NCBI GenBank assembly: GCA_027422505.1
Contig: JAPQWV010001099.1
Span: 60,783 to 124,782, forward strand
From: Craterostigma plantagineum
Taxonomy: Eukaryota; Streptophyta; Magnoliopsida; Lamiales; Linderniaceae
Reading direction: 5' to 3'
Length of the DNA: 64,000 nt
Positions 21,426 to 32,083 of the stretch are shown here, piece by piece. Below the pieces are notes generated by a model. That model was given only the letters and a program-made list of their open reading frames with translations, did not search any database and was not told where the DNA came from. The stretch's first letter is position 1; each line of letters opens with the position of its first letter. The position numbers and the translations under genes were made by a program.

Positions 21426-23772
21426 TCATCGCCGTCCGCGTTGTCTAGCACGAGTTTCACCCCTATCCATCTCATTCCTGATGCGACTTCGACTATATCT
21501 ACCGAGTCCAGTTCTCTCTCGACGAGATTCGTTATGAATAAGAGTCCAATCTTCGGGCGTCCAATAACGTTCATCGTGCATTGGTTCAAAGGTACCTTCA
21601 TATGTCTTCAAATATTCCTCCTTACTGTAATACTGCGCCACTAAATTATCGGAGTGAATTTGCCACTGACGACAAGCCGCTTGCGCGTGAGAACATGGGA
21701 TGTTATACCTGCTCCAATTTCCATACGTGCATGTTCGATCATTGATCCTTACCACATATGTGCGCTGATGAATTCCAGATGTTATGACTTCTGCTGTATG
21801 TTGTCGGACATCAAAACAATATACAACGTGATCCCAAGATTCAGCCGTCCAACTTTGAAACAATCGTTGCATAACGTCACCAATCTGTTTCATTATTCTC
21901 CATCAGGGACGATGCTTCTTGAAAGCGCTCACGAAATACTGTACGCACCTGTGAATTTTAAGAAATAAAAGAAAAGTTATAACCACAAAATTAGAATAAC
22001 AAACAGACCATTGTGACTAGAGCTTACCTATGAAAAGTTAAATCAACGATTGCTCTTGTGGGTAGCATTCGAGCACCTTTTAATACCCCATTGAGCCCTT
22101 CTGAAATACTAGTCGTCATGACACCACATCGATAACAGCCGTCGTGTGCTAGCGTCCATTGATCGACTCCTACTTTTTCTAACCAAGGCTTCGCTGTTCA
22201 TTAATTTGCGAAATCTGAGCCATAATGCGATCGAATTTATCGAGTGTTGGCGCAGTACCGGCGCTATGACATAGATCATTCAATTGTTGATCTTTGAATT
22301 TTTTTGTAAAAGTTTGACTTTACATGACGAAGACAGAAGCGATGCACTCCATTTGGTGGACGAAAGAATTCAGTGGCTTCTACTGTTCCAGTAAGACCTG
22401 TACACACCATATACGCCACTAAAAGTAACTGATGTTACGAAAATAACGGGTAAATTACATTACTAAGATTAAATACCTGGGTGACGATCCGAAATAAAGC
22501 AAACCGATTGATTCTCTAGAACAAATATGCTGCAACGTCTTCATAAATGTTGGGAGTTTGGTAACAGAATCTTCCCACGTACCGTAAACATTTTCCATCG
22601 CTCTTTCTAGACCATGCCAAGCTTGAATATACGAGATGTCATAGCCATATTTATCTTTCACGAGCTGTTGGACGTTCTTGGGTAGGAACTGTGGATTGAT
22701 TCTCACGGTTCCAACTAACAAATAAACAATAAAATTTCTAGAGATATTACGGTGTGTGCTCGCCCGCTCAGTCATATAGCAAGTGTGTGGTCCTTCGAAT
22801 TTTGTAACAGACCAGTAACATTTTTGGCTTGAAGGATGCCATCAGTCTCCATGGGCAATCAGTCGTATGATTACATTGGACACTCCAACGTGTGTTGCTG
22901 CTCTCGTTGACGTGATACTTGCGTCTAGCAACCCTGATCGAAAAATCTTCGACGGCACGTTGTAAATGTTTTTTTGTTTGAAAAATCATATCTCGACAAA
23001 ACGTATGGTTATCTCTGTCGTAAAACTCCCCGTAACCACCGTAGTCGTCACCACCAGGAGGTGGCATTTGGTACGTTTGAAAAAATGGGACGGGCTGAAA
23101 CACCGTTGGAGCTGCGGAGTCCAGCAGAGTGGTACATCAGCGCATCGTCGTCGTCGTTCTCGTCGTCCTCGTTGGAATCGGGTACTCGGACAGTGGATCC
23201 TCATCGTCCGCTTCCGAATCACTAACTTCAACGTCGTCCTCTGGTTCTGGCACGAAATCTGGCTCCGGTTCTGACACGGATTCCGGCATATTGAATGGAA
23301 CACCAAGCGTCGGTATCTCCAGAGAAACATTACTGAACCCTGCCGCAACCGAGACAATGTCGGGAAAATCCGGACATGTGTAACTCGAAGAACCAACTTC
23401 AAAATTCCGATGAGGCTCTTCGTTCAAATGAAAGTTTGAATTTTCAACTATTTCAAGAAAAACCTCAACACAATTATTCTCTGAATCGGGATGTATGAAA
23501 AATTGTAAATCGTTGTCGTTGGAGATTTGAAAAAGCTGATGAAAGTAGCGGGAATGTGCAAAGTATTCATTTTTTGCATGGATAATCAACGAACAACGAC
23601 TGCTATCAGCACCCGTAATTTCGAACAACAACGAAATAAACTCGGAAAAACTGGTGTTGCGACGAATTCGCCTATACCCAACAAGGCGGATACTATATTT
23701 GATGGTAGAATCAGATGGTTGAATAATTTCTCCGCCGAAATATACTATGACTTGTACGCGACTCGACACCAT
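21426..23772 (-). pseudogene. MuDR-type MULE transposase, internally deleted
   Basis: Minus-strand gene starting MVSSRVQVIVYFGGEI at 23772. After an acidic linker (about 23137-23300) comes the MuDR DNA-binding domain (MIFQTKKHLQRAVEDFSI, then CNHTTDCPWRLMAS, about 22790-22995). Next are the helical VRINPQFLPKNVQQLVKDKY and AWHGLERAMENVYGTW, the second catalytic Asp as SDRHPG (about 22479-22500, one frame off), GVHRFCLRHVKSNF (about 22320-22360) and ISEGLNGVLKGARMLP, where the Glu lies. The SWIM-type zinc finger CTYGNWSRYNIPCSHAQAAC is at about 21690-21760; the second Cys of CxC is Tyr. Between LPTFMKTLQ and SDRHPG roughly 90 residues are missing, including the first catalytic Asp. With this loss and frame breaks it should be inactive. 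Confidence 0.85.
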
Positions 23773-23829
23773 TGTTTGAGTTATTAAAAGAAATCGACAA
23801 GGGTTATGCTGATATGAGTTAGGTAGGTC

Positions 23830-24347
23830 GATGAGTGTATTATAGAAACTTAACTCGTAATGTGGTGATACGAGTTAAGTAACTCGTAATCTGGTGATAC
23901 GAGTTACGTTATCGTCAATAATTCAAGTAACTCGTATCCCCAGATTACGAGTTACGTGAATTATTTGTATAATTCACGTAACTTGTATCCTCAGATTACG
24001 AGTTACTTGAATTATTGACGACACGCTGCATGACCGTGCAGGTTGGTCGGCCACAAAGTAACTCGTAATCTGGAATACGAGTTAGTAACTCGTATCCTAA
24101 AGATACGTGTTACTTTGCCATGTCAGGGTCAGCGGGTCAGCGGGCCAATTGTAAGTAACTCGTAATCCCAGATTACGAGTTCTCGTAATCTGGGATTACG
24201 AGTTACTGCCATGTCAGGTCAGCGGGTCAGTAGGGCCAAAGTAACTCGCAATCTAGGATTACAAAAATCGCAATTTTATTAATACATTTGAAATTCTGTT
24301 TATTTTGTTAATGCATATTACTTTTTGCTTATTTAATTAAAAATACC
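23830..24347. repeat. MULE right terminal inverted repeat with palindrome array
   Basis: It contains at least six copies of TAACTCGTA...TACGAGTTA-type dyads (about 23852-23906, 23930-24010, 24056-24110, 24152-24208 and 24240-24262) and ends with the tip complementary to 18352. The array is larger than on the left side. Confidence 0.8.
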
Positions 24348-24384
24348 GTGGTTAGGCATTAGATGACTACTAAATAATCATGTT

Positions 24385-24620
24385 CGAGTCCTCGGGCAAT
24401 CCTGCCCGAGCTCGTCCCTTCCTTCATAGGCCCGATCGTCAGTTCTTGGCCCGCGCCAAGGGCCCGTTCCTCCTCAACGTGATTAGGGTTTGTAGGAAGG
24501 AATGCCGAGGAGGCCGGGAAGGCCATCGAGGCGTACATCTTCGACTTGATCGACGACGACCATTAAAAGAACCCCGAGCTTGAGAAGCATTGGGGTGTTT
24601 TTCTTGTTAATGGGACGTTA
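24385..24620 (+). pseudogene. GH17 beta-1,3-glucanase fragment, second copy
   Basis: It matches 8808-9291: GPIV.FLAR, then KGPFLLNV fused directly to IRVCRKE, then EAYIFDLIDDD, then EKHWGVF. About 220 bp between 'ctcaacgtg' and 'attagggtttgta' of the other copy are deleted, taking out the catalytic Glu motif. Its 5' border coincides with the B-box end of the tRNA-like target of the MULE. Confidence 0.8.
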
Positions 24621-24744
24621 CTTAAATTTGTGTTTAGTAGGTCTTCAAAAATTATTGATTTGAGGTGTAATAATGGTAAACCCATGTCTCAAATTTGTGC
24701 TACTTATGAAAGAACTAGAAACTTCCTAACTTTTTTGTTTTGCT

Positions 24745-24975
24745 AGAAGGGCGCCAAGGGTTAAAGAGGAGGTCAAGAATTTATGGATTAGGTTGTGGAT
24801 CGAATCCTCCGACAATTTTTGAGTAGTGCACATTGGGTGTTACTATTGTTGTGAGGTGAATTTGAGACGTTATTATTGGCTCTCGGATTAGTCCACCACT
24901 AGATTGTGTGACACAGTTAAGACTCTGTCCGGCCGCAGGTAAGTGTGATACCTAGGAACGTATAAAAAAAATACC
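24745..24975 (+). repeat. Probable SINE, related in layout to 4119-4359
   Basis: tRNA-like head: A-box-like gggttaaagaggaggtc and B-box-like gtggatcgaatcctcc (about 24813-24828). A body resembles that at 4120-4359 (ggattagtccac, then gtgtgacacagttaagactctgt), and an A-rich tail ends it (gtataaaaaaaat, about 24960-24972). Flanking duplications are not clear. Confidence 0.45.
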
Positions 24976-25034
24976 CAATTTTATCATACTTATGGGTTGT
25001 TTGGACTACATGGCAAAACTGTAGATTCTCTTTA

Positions 25035-26110
25035 TCAGCAGTGAAGATGAATATAGTTGGAGCAGTTATGTGAATCATGAGATTCTCGGACAACAGAATT
25101 CAAGCAAATAGGATATGTTGTATGACCGTTTCGACGAACCGTTGCATCGACGAATCCGTTCTTGCAGCGTTTGTCTGATGGAGAAACTGCAAATTTAATA
25201 TAGTTGCAGTTAGGGGTGAGCAAAACCGGATATCCGGATTTTCGGATCGGATTTTCGAATATCAAAAAATGATATCCGTATCCGGTCCGATTTTAATCGG
25301 ATATCCGATCGGATATCCGCTTTATTCGAATATTTAAATCGGATATCCATATAATTTTTCATATTTTCTTTTCAAAATCATTTTTTATTTCTTATCAAAT
25401 AAAAATGATATTTTTTCATATAAAAATTACTACGAATAGTATTAACACAATATGTGAATTCATGATTCAAAATTACATAATAAATAATAAACAAAATGTG
25501 AATTCATGATTCAAAAAATATTCCGTTCAAAAACATTTTTTTTATTTCTTATCAAAATAAAAATATAATTTTTCTATAAAAATTTCTACACATTGTAATT
25601 CATACAATATGTGAATTCATGATTCAAAATTACTTTTGAGGATTTTTTTTCCCTTTTTGACCTTCATTTTTCATTTGGGCTATTTTTTATTTTCTTTATT
25701 ATTTTTTAAATATAAAACCGGATATCAGATATCCGGATTTTAGACAAACCACTATCCGTTCCGATCCGATTTATTTTAAAATAAATTGGATCGGATATCC
25801 AATCCAGTTTTTAAAAGCAGATATCCGAATTTTCGGGTTTTGAAAACCGGATATCGGATCGGAATCCGGTTTTAGGATATTTTTGCTCTTATACCATAAA
25901 CCCACGTAAGCAACGAAATTCAACGATTTTTTTTTTTAACTAAGACAAGAAAGCGACATAGTTGGAATCTTGCTCAGTGTGTTAGGTTTCACATCGAGAT
26001 TCCACGCAATTCGATCAAATTAAAGTCACATCATCGGCAGCTGATAGGCCAACCATCAAAGGAAATTTCTAGGAAATGAGGGAAAACGTAGACAATGTAC
26101 AGTTGACAAT
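25035..26110. repeat. Flank module X, copy C, split by a hAT-like element
   Basis: It shares 'gatgaatatagtt', 'gagattctcgga' (25079), 'tgatggagaaact' (25176), 'gagattccacgcaatt' (25996), 'ctgataggccaacca' (26041) and 'ggaaatttctaggaaatga' (26061) with copies A and B. The element at 25211-25891 interrupts it. Confidence 0.55.
25211..25891. mobile_element. hAT-like non-autonomous element with GGATATCC iterations
   Basis: The left end TAGGGGTGAGCAAAACCGG and right end CCGGTTTTAGGAtatTTTTGCTCTTA are imperfect inverted repeats. Subterminal parts are repeats of CCGGATATCCGGAT / ATCCGATC. The core is AT-rich and contains two ~60-bp direct repeats around 'gtgaattcatgattcaaa' (25452, 25498, 25611). 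No clean 8-bp duplication. Confidence 0.6.
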
Positions 26111-26126
26111 ATCATATAAGAAAGAT

Positions 26127-27108
26127 GGGGTTTTTAATTAAATAATTAAAAAAAATCAACCATTAACAAAATAACAACAAATGAAAATCATTAATAAAAC
26201 AGACATTTTCGTCATCCCAAGTGACGAGTTATTAACTCGTATTTGGGAATACGAGTTGCTTGTCCACGGTGGGCTGACATGGCATTTTAAGTAACTCGTC
26301 ATCCCAAGTGACGAGTTACTCTTTTTCTTTTTCTTTTCTTTTTTTAATTTTAACTTATTTTATATTTATTAATTATATAATCCTCCAAATCATAATATCA
26401 TCGTTATCACATGTAATTTTACATAATAAAAATCAATAAATGCATCTAATTTATGTTTGTTTCGCGACGATTAAAATGATATGCATATCTTATATTTTCG
26501 GATATCGAAAATATTTAAGTATTTTATAGTGAAGTTGCTGCTAACAGTATTGTTTAAAATTTTAGGTATATATGAGGGTATTTTCGGTAGCTCATAGAAG
26601 TCGATTAGTCATATATATATGATGTGTATACGTGACGTATCTATATCAATCGTTCTGTTAATCAATAAAAGAATATATTTTTTTAAGAACTCGTTTCTTT
26701 CTCAATACCTTATAAATTAATTAAATATTTTTGATATTCGAAAAATATAAGATATGCATATCATTTTAATCGTCGCGAAACAAACAATAAATTAGATGCA
26801 TTTATTGATTTTTATTATGTAAAATTACATGTGATAATGATGATATTATGATTTGGTGGATTATATAATTAATAAATATAAAATAAGTTAAAACTAAAAA
26901 AAAAAGAAAAAGAGTAACTCGTTACTTGGGATGACGAGTTACTTGAAATACCATGGCAGCCCCCCGTGGACAAGTAACTCGTATTCCCAAGATACGAGTT
27001 AGTAACTCGTCACTTGGGATGACGAAAATGTCTGTTTTATTAATGATTTTTATTTGTTGTTTATTTTGTTAATAGTTGATTTTTTTTAATTATTTAATTA
27101 AAAACCCC
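26127..27108. mobile_element. Fold-back non-autonomous MULE of the same family
   Basis: 982 bp. Tips GGGGTTTTTAATTAAATAA and complement share the TTTTTAATTAAATAA core with the 6-kb MULE. The 9-bp flanks aagaaagat (26118-26126) and aaggaagat (27109-27117) differ at one base. The two arms are near-perfect inverted repeats of about 390 bp (26127-26520 and 26715-27108), leaving only about 190 bp of unique centre. The arms carry the palindromes CGTCATCCCAAGTGACG and AACTCGTATTTGGGAATACGAGTT. No coding capacity. Confidence 0.9.
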
Positions 27109-27117
27109 AAGGAAGAT

Positions 27118-28478
27118 ACATTTTTAATAGTCCAATAAAGAAGTCACACTAAATCAAACCAAAGAATTGGTTTGCGGAATCAGCGATGGCCAGGTCGCGT
27201 TGATCATGAGTGAAATCTTTTTTCCTGACGCTTCATTTTGATAACCTCTAGAAAAGCTTAAAAATTATGGGAACCATAGTTTTAGGTCCAAATATTTGAA
27301 CCATGAAAGTTTCAGGTACCCATGTTCGACACTTTTAGTCCCCTATGTTATCGGTGAGATTTTCGTCTCTCGATTAACTTATAGCTAATTTAGACGGAAT
27401 TTAACCGTGAAATTCTCCTTTTACTCGACTTGAAATCTCATAGCACGTCTTCTCCTTTGGCTTAAATGCACATAAACATCATTACACATCACATGTAGGT
27501 AGAATTGACTACATTGACATTGAGTTAATTGTGATGCGTAATGATGCTCACGTGCGTTTTACTCGAAGAAGATGATGAGCTATGAGGTGTTAGGTCGAGT
27601 TAAAGGAGATCGTGTGCTCTCACCGTGTCAAGTCCGTCTAAATTAGAGATAAAGTTAATCGGGGGCAAAAACGGTTCAAAATTAGTAACATTGGGAACTA
27701 AAATCGGCACCTCGGAACATGGAGAACCGTAAACACCCGTGTCCCATAGCCATGCATTTGAGTGTGCAAAGAGGTTTTACATGATCTATACAGAACAATA
27801 TCACCTCGAAGTGTGCGGCATAATCTCATAGCCGATTCCTTGGAAATACTACTGGTCCAAAAATAGTCAAAGTTGTGTATCCGATAACCTGTACTATTTA
27901 TTAAGCAGCAGAGCTTCTTATAAACCATCAGATTAGTCTGTCAATCAAGTTTCATTAAAAAATATTAAATAAAAAAAGAAAACACTCACTAATTTAACTT
28001 ATTATTTTAAGTTAATTATTATATTTGTAATTATTTTACTTTTTAAATTATAATATGATACATCTATACTCTTTTATTAATCCTTAAGGCTTGTGCCTAA
28101 TTTTGATCTGTCAAATTAAACAAATAAATGAATAATATTAAAATTAAAAGAAAACCACTCATAACATTTTTATGGTATATCCAATTTTACCCATCTGTTT
28201 TAATATAGAACACGTATTTGAGCGTGCAAAAGTACTAGTTTATATAATATAAGAACACGAATTGGGTGTAGAAGAATACTAGTATTATTTACTCTCGCAT
28301 AATTTGCAGGTTAGCCGAAAGGTTATATAAAGAAAAGTATAATACTTTAATAATTGACGTAGACTATGGACTAAGACATTTGGAAGATAATAATAATGCA
28401 GCAACCGGACTCTAATCCTCCGCCACATTCTTCCGCTCCACACTGCTTTTTGTGTGTTTTAGGAAGATCAGATCAGCA
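27118..28478. other. Spacer upstream of DUF247 copy 2
   Basis: AT-rich, no convincing gene. About 27118-27165 matches the end of module X copy B beyond the MULE insertion point. About 28396-28470 matches the upstream region of DUF247 copy 1 and is the presumed promoter. Confidence 0.35.
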
Positions 28479-30541
28479 ATGGAAAACACCCACGAGAAAA
28501 TAATCGACATCATAATCCACCATGAAAAATGCCTCAAACTCGACCTCGGCACTTGCCGCCGCCGAAGAATGCACAAAGTCATACCCCAAATAAGCCGCAA
28601 AAAGCACCACATCGAGCGCGTCTACGAGCCGTCGATCGTCTCCCTCGGGCCCTACCACCACGGACGCCCCGAGCTCTCCAATTCCGAGGAATTCAAGCCC
28701 GATGCGTCCAATGGCTCTCCGAGGGAAGCAAGGAGAAGGAAAATGCCCTCCTGCGCAAAATCACGGACCTCGTCGACCGAGTGAGGGAAAGCTACGCCGA
28801 GTCGTCCCTCCTATCGCAGTACGACGACTCGGAGTTGGCCTAATGATGCTCCGAGACGGTAGCTTCGTCGTGAACTACATGGCGAACGAGACGCGCGTGT
28901 CGGGGAACAACCTCTCGGAGTGGAGGAACAAGTTCGGGCTCGCGGCGTTCCCGTTCATACTCCGGGACGTCGTGAAGCTCGAGAACCAAGTCCCGTTCTT
29001 CGTTATAAAGGCGTTGATCGGCTGCCGAGGAGGGAAGGAGTGGGAGGTGCTTTTGAATCGGTTCTTGGTGTGGTTGCTGCTGAGGGACGGGTCGCAGGAG
29101 AAGGTGAGGATCCCGAGGGAAAACGAGGATCCTCCGCTCCATCTCTTGGAGGCCGTGTGGAGGACGATCGCCCAGGGCGGGGAGGACGAGGACGAGGAGG
29201 AGCCTATCAAGCCGAAGATATCGAAGCGTAGTCAGTCCGGTATCTCGACGGTCATGTTGTTGCAGTTTAAGGGCACTAACTTTCAATATTTCATAATTGA
29301 AGTAGTAATAATAATAATTTCTTTCTGCGTTTACTATTATTTCCGCGTCCTGCAATTTGAGGGTGCACATTCATGATGTCCAATTAGGTATACCTGACAA
29401 CTTTGTGGGATCGTGTCTCACTTTATTATCTTATTTTTTGTTCCCTCGTCATCTTGACAAGTGGCATATCCAAATGGTTAAAAATTTTTTCCTTTTTGAT
29501 TTTTTTATTTTAAAATTTTCTAGTTACATATTCCATCAAATACTAAACTCATCGTTATTTCATTTATTTTATAAGATATAAACAAATAAACATATTTAAT
29601 TTTATTCTTTGTTTCTTTACGATCAAATTGATATCCGTATTTTATATTTTTCGACAAGTATTATTTTATTTTGTATGTTCTAACAAAAATAGGATAATAA
29701 ATTGAGACAGAGACTTTCGATATGTCCAACTTATTGAAATTTAGGTACACTAGCTTTCAAAATTAAAGCAAATTTTAATGATTTTTTTCGGGGTTGACTA
29801 TTATCTTTGCGTCATACAATTTTAGAGTGGAAATTTTGGAACACACAACTCGCGAAATTGTAATTTAAGGACACTAACTTTCAAAATTGAAGCAATTTAA
29901 CGATTTTTGACTCCGCAGGTTCCAGACTATGGCACAAGCTGCCGAGGGTACTGTCGATGAAGAGGAAGAACGAGGACGTGCTCTACCACTCCCAACGAAT
30001 GTTTCGGTCTGTCATGGACCTCAAAGCAAAGGGAATCTACTTCGGTCCGAGCTCTTCCTACTCCCTGAAAGACGTAAGGTTCAAGTCCTACTCCTACTAC
30101 GGAGTACTCCAACTACCCATCCGCTACGTCTCCGACCAGCACCAAGTGATACTCCTCAACCTAATCGCCTATGAACTCTCCCCCGACACGGACGAGGACT
30201 ACACCGTACTTTCTTACACGATCCTAATGAAGTCCCTAATCGAGGGACCCGAGGACGTAAAGGAACTGCAGAAAAGGGGGATACTGTTCAACAAGTACTC
30301 GAACCACGAGCAAGTGGTGAAGGCCTTTAAGGACATCGACACTTATGGGATCGTCCATTTGGACGTTTTTAGCGACGTAAAGGAGAAGATCGGCGAGCAC
30401 TGTCGAAATCGAGCCAAGACGTGGACGGCCGATTTAATACACACTCGGTTTCAGAGCCCTTGGAGCATAATGGCGGTCTGCGGGGCGACTATGCTGCTTT
30501 GCCTCACGACGCTACAAACATTTTATTCCATCCATCATTGA
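28479..30541 (+). CDS. DUF247 (UPF0481) membrane protein gene, copy 2, two one-base breaks
   Basis: Exon 1 is 28479-29239, exon 2 is 29919-30541 (gcag acceptor). The summed length plus two missing bases gives exactly 462 codons, normal for the family. Blocks: MENTHEKIIDIIIHHEKC, VYEPSIVSLGPYHHG, WLSEGSKEKENALLRKI, FVVNYMANETRVSGNN, LENQVPFFVIKALIG, and in exon 2 HSQRMFRSVMDLKAKGI, then a C-terminal hydrophobic helix (MAVCGATMLLCLTTL) that anchors the protein. The two breaks, near 28704 (C-run) and 28840 (T-run), each become readable with one added base. Splice sites, length and C-terminus are intact, so I treat it as a likely functional gene with possible consensus errors; a young pseudogene is the alternative. 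The intron lacks the SINE found in copy 1. Confidence 0.85.
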
Positions 30542-32083
30542 ATGTTTTGCAAGGTGTGTGTAATAATAACTCTATCTCGAACCGGCACTCTCCGTGTAAC
30601 TTTCAAGAAATTTGCTTTTAGTCCTCTAACTTTTCCTGGTACAAAATTGGTCTTGTGATAATAAGAATAACTCTATCTCGGACCAAGCATTCTCCACAAG
30701 TCAATGTTCATTCTATCGAAGATGACAAATGCCTCTAGCAGATAATATAAGGCCAACATTGCCTAACTTAGCTCAGCCAATACAAAGAGAACTATTACAA
30801 CCTTTCACAAGATGGTTGACTAGAGAAGGAAAAGGGGTAGCAATTACTTACATAATACAATAGTGTGTGTGGTCAGAGAAAAGGGAAGACCACCTTTAGT
30901 TGTATTGTAACTACCGAGCAAGGAAATTGATTGCATAACAATATATCGTGTGTAAGAAATAAAATATCACCTTCCCAGAAATTTCTTGCTGTAATAGTGC
31001 TTCAAATTGGAAGCTAACCTTTAGCTATAATTTCAAAGTCCTTCACTTGCTGTATTAACTGTCTCAAGAAAATGTTACCCAGCTAGCCACTAATGTCAAT
31101 TCAAGTAAGAAATATCATATGATAAACTTTATATATAAAGACCATACTTGAAAGATCGATTATAGTCTTTCAATGGTTTTTCTAACCACCTAGTTGAACT
31201 GTCGTGAACCACCATTCTTTTTTCTTAATTTGGGTATTCTTTATTAGACTTAGATTAGAAGATTAGATGCCTTAGAATTAGGAAGGGCAGTAGGCTTGGA
31301 AGAATACGAGGAAATTAGAAATTGTAATTGAGTTAGAAAATAAATATAATCCAAAACCAATTATAACTAGAAATATAAAGGCCAACCCCAATAACGTGAC
31401 TGCAGCCCAGTTCTCTTTTGCAGTCTATATATATTTACATGTAATTATACTTTACTCTCTCTAGATTCACAAATCACAATCTTAAAACCATGCATTAATG
31501 AAATTTAATTAGAACTCGTACAAAATAAATTTATTAAAAGAAACGTCTTTTCCCTCTTTTTTGTTATTTGCTTGACCAAGTCTCCAACTTGTATGTCCCT
31601 CTTCTCAAAGATCAAACAAAAGCCCTTCTTTAATCAGTTGGCGCACCGATCACCGCAGGGTTAGTTAATCTGGGCGGCGTGTATTTCATGGTATGATATC
31701 GGAATTGAGATGGTATTTATTGAGGGAGGGAAATAGTAATCGCTAACTCCTGCGAAACTGCTACTTAAATCGTCCCTCCTCGTAGCCTCGTTAGGAATAC
31801 AGACCTTCGCCAATTTTGTCTTCAGATGATATTTTTTTGCAACTGCTGCAGAAATCTGACTGTTTTCTTTGTGGGTTTTCCTTATCTGCCACGTTCGACC
31901 TTGATATATGCGTGTAAAAAATTGCGTTGAGTAGTTGTCGTTTTTTTTTTTAGTTAATTCCTCTGGCGAAAGATCTGAATTGAGATTCAGTTTGGGTTTC
32001 TGCTATCCTTGATGAACTCATTAGTTTCTACGGCTTATCCTTTCAGGTTTTTTGTTTGAATTGCGTGTGAATTCAGCGTTGAG
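30542..32083. other. Spacer between DUF247 copy 2 and the DP gene
   Basis: Up to about 30660 it matches the copy 1 3' flank; a ~40-bp block (aataactctatctcg.acc) is repeated at 30563 and 30667. The rest is AT-rich without genes. From about 31600 it probably holds the promoter and leader of the DP gene; a near-E2F-site gttggcgc lies at 31637-31644 (one mismatch to TTTSSCGC). Confidence 0.35.

Larger units (their letters stand above)
18352..24347 (-). mobile_element. Mutator-like element (MULE) carrying a plant mobile domain gene
   Basis: Complete 5,996-bp insertion. Termini GGTATTTTTAATTAAATAA (18352) and its complement ending at 24347 are inverted repeats. Perfect 9-bp target duplications GTGGTTAGG flank it (18343-18351, 24348-24356), the size expected for Mutator. 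The interior holds a PMD-type gene on plus (about 19165-20350), a 1-kb TTA-rich minisatellite (20361-21385) and a MuDR-type transposase on minus (23772-21426). Several palindromes with the core TAACTCGTAATCC / GGATTACGAGTTA lie in both ends. A non-autonomous relative sits at 26127-27108. The transposase is broken, so the copy is not autonomous. PMD domains inside MULEs are a known association in plants; this arrangement agrees with it. Confidence 0.95.

Noticed and set aside
18331..24387. Intact tRNA gene at the MULE target
   Set aside because: Even with the MULE removed the arms do not pair convincingly; a tRNA-derived SINE is more likely.
3312..30541. S-locus (self-incompatibility) determinants
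   Set aside because: DUF247 is a large family; nothing else here (no SLF, S-RNase, HPS10 or similar) points to a mating locus.
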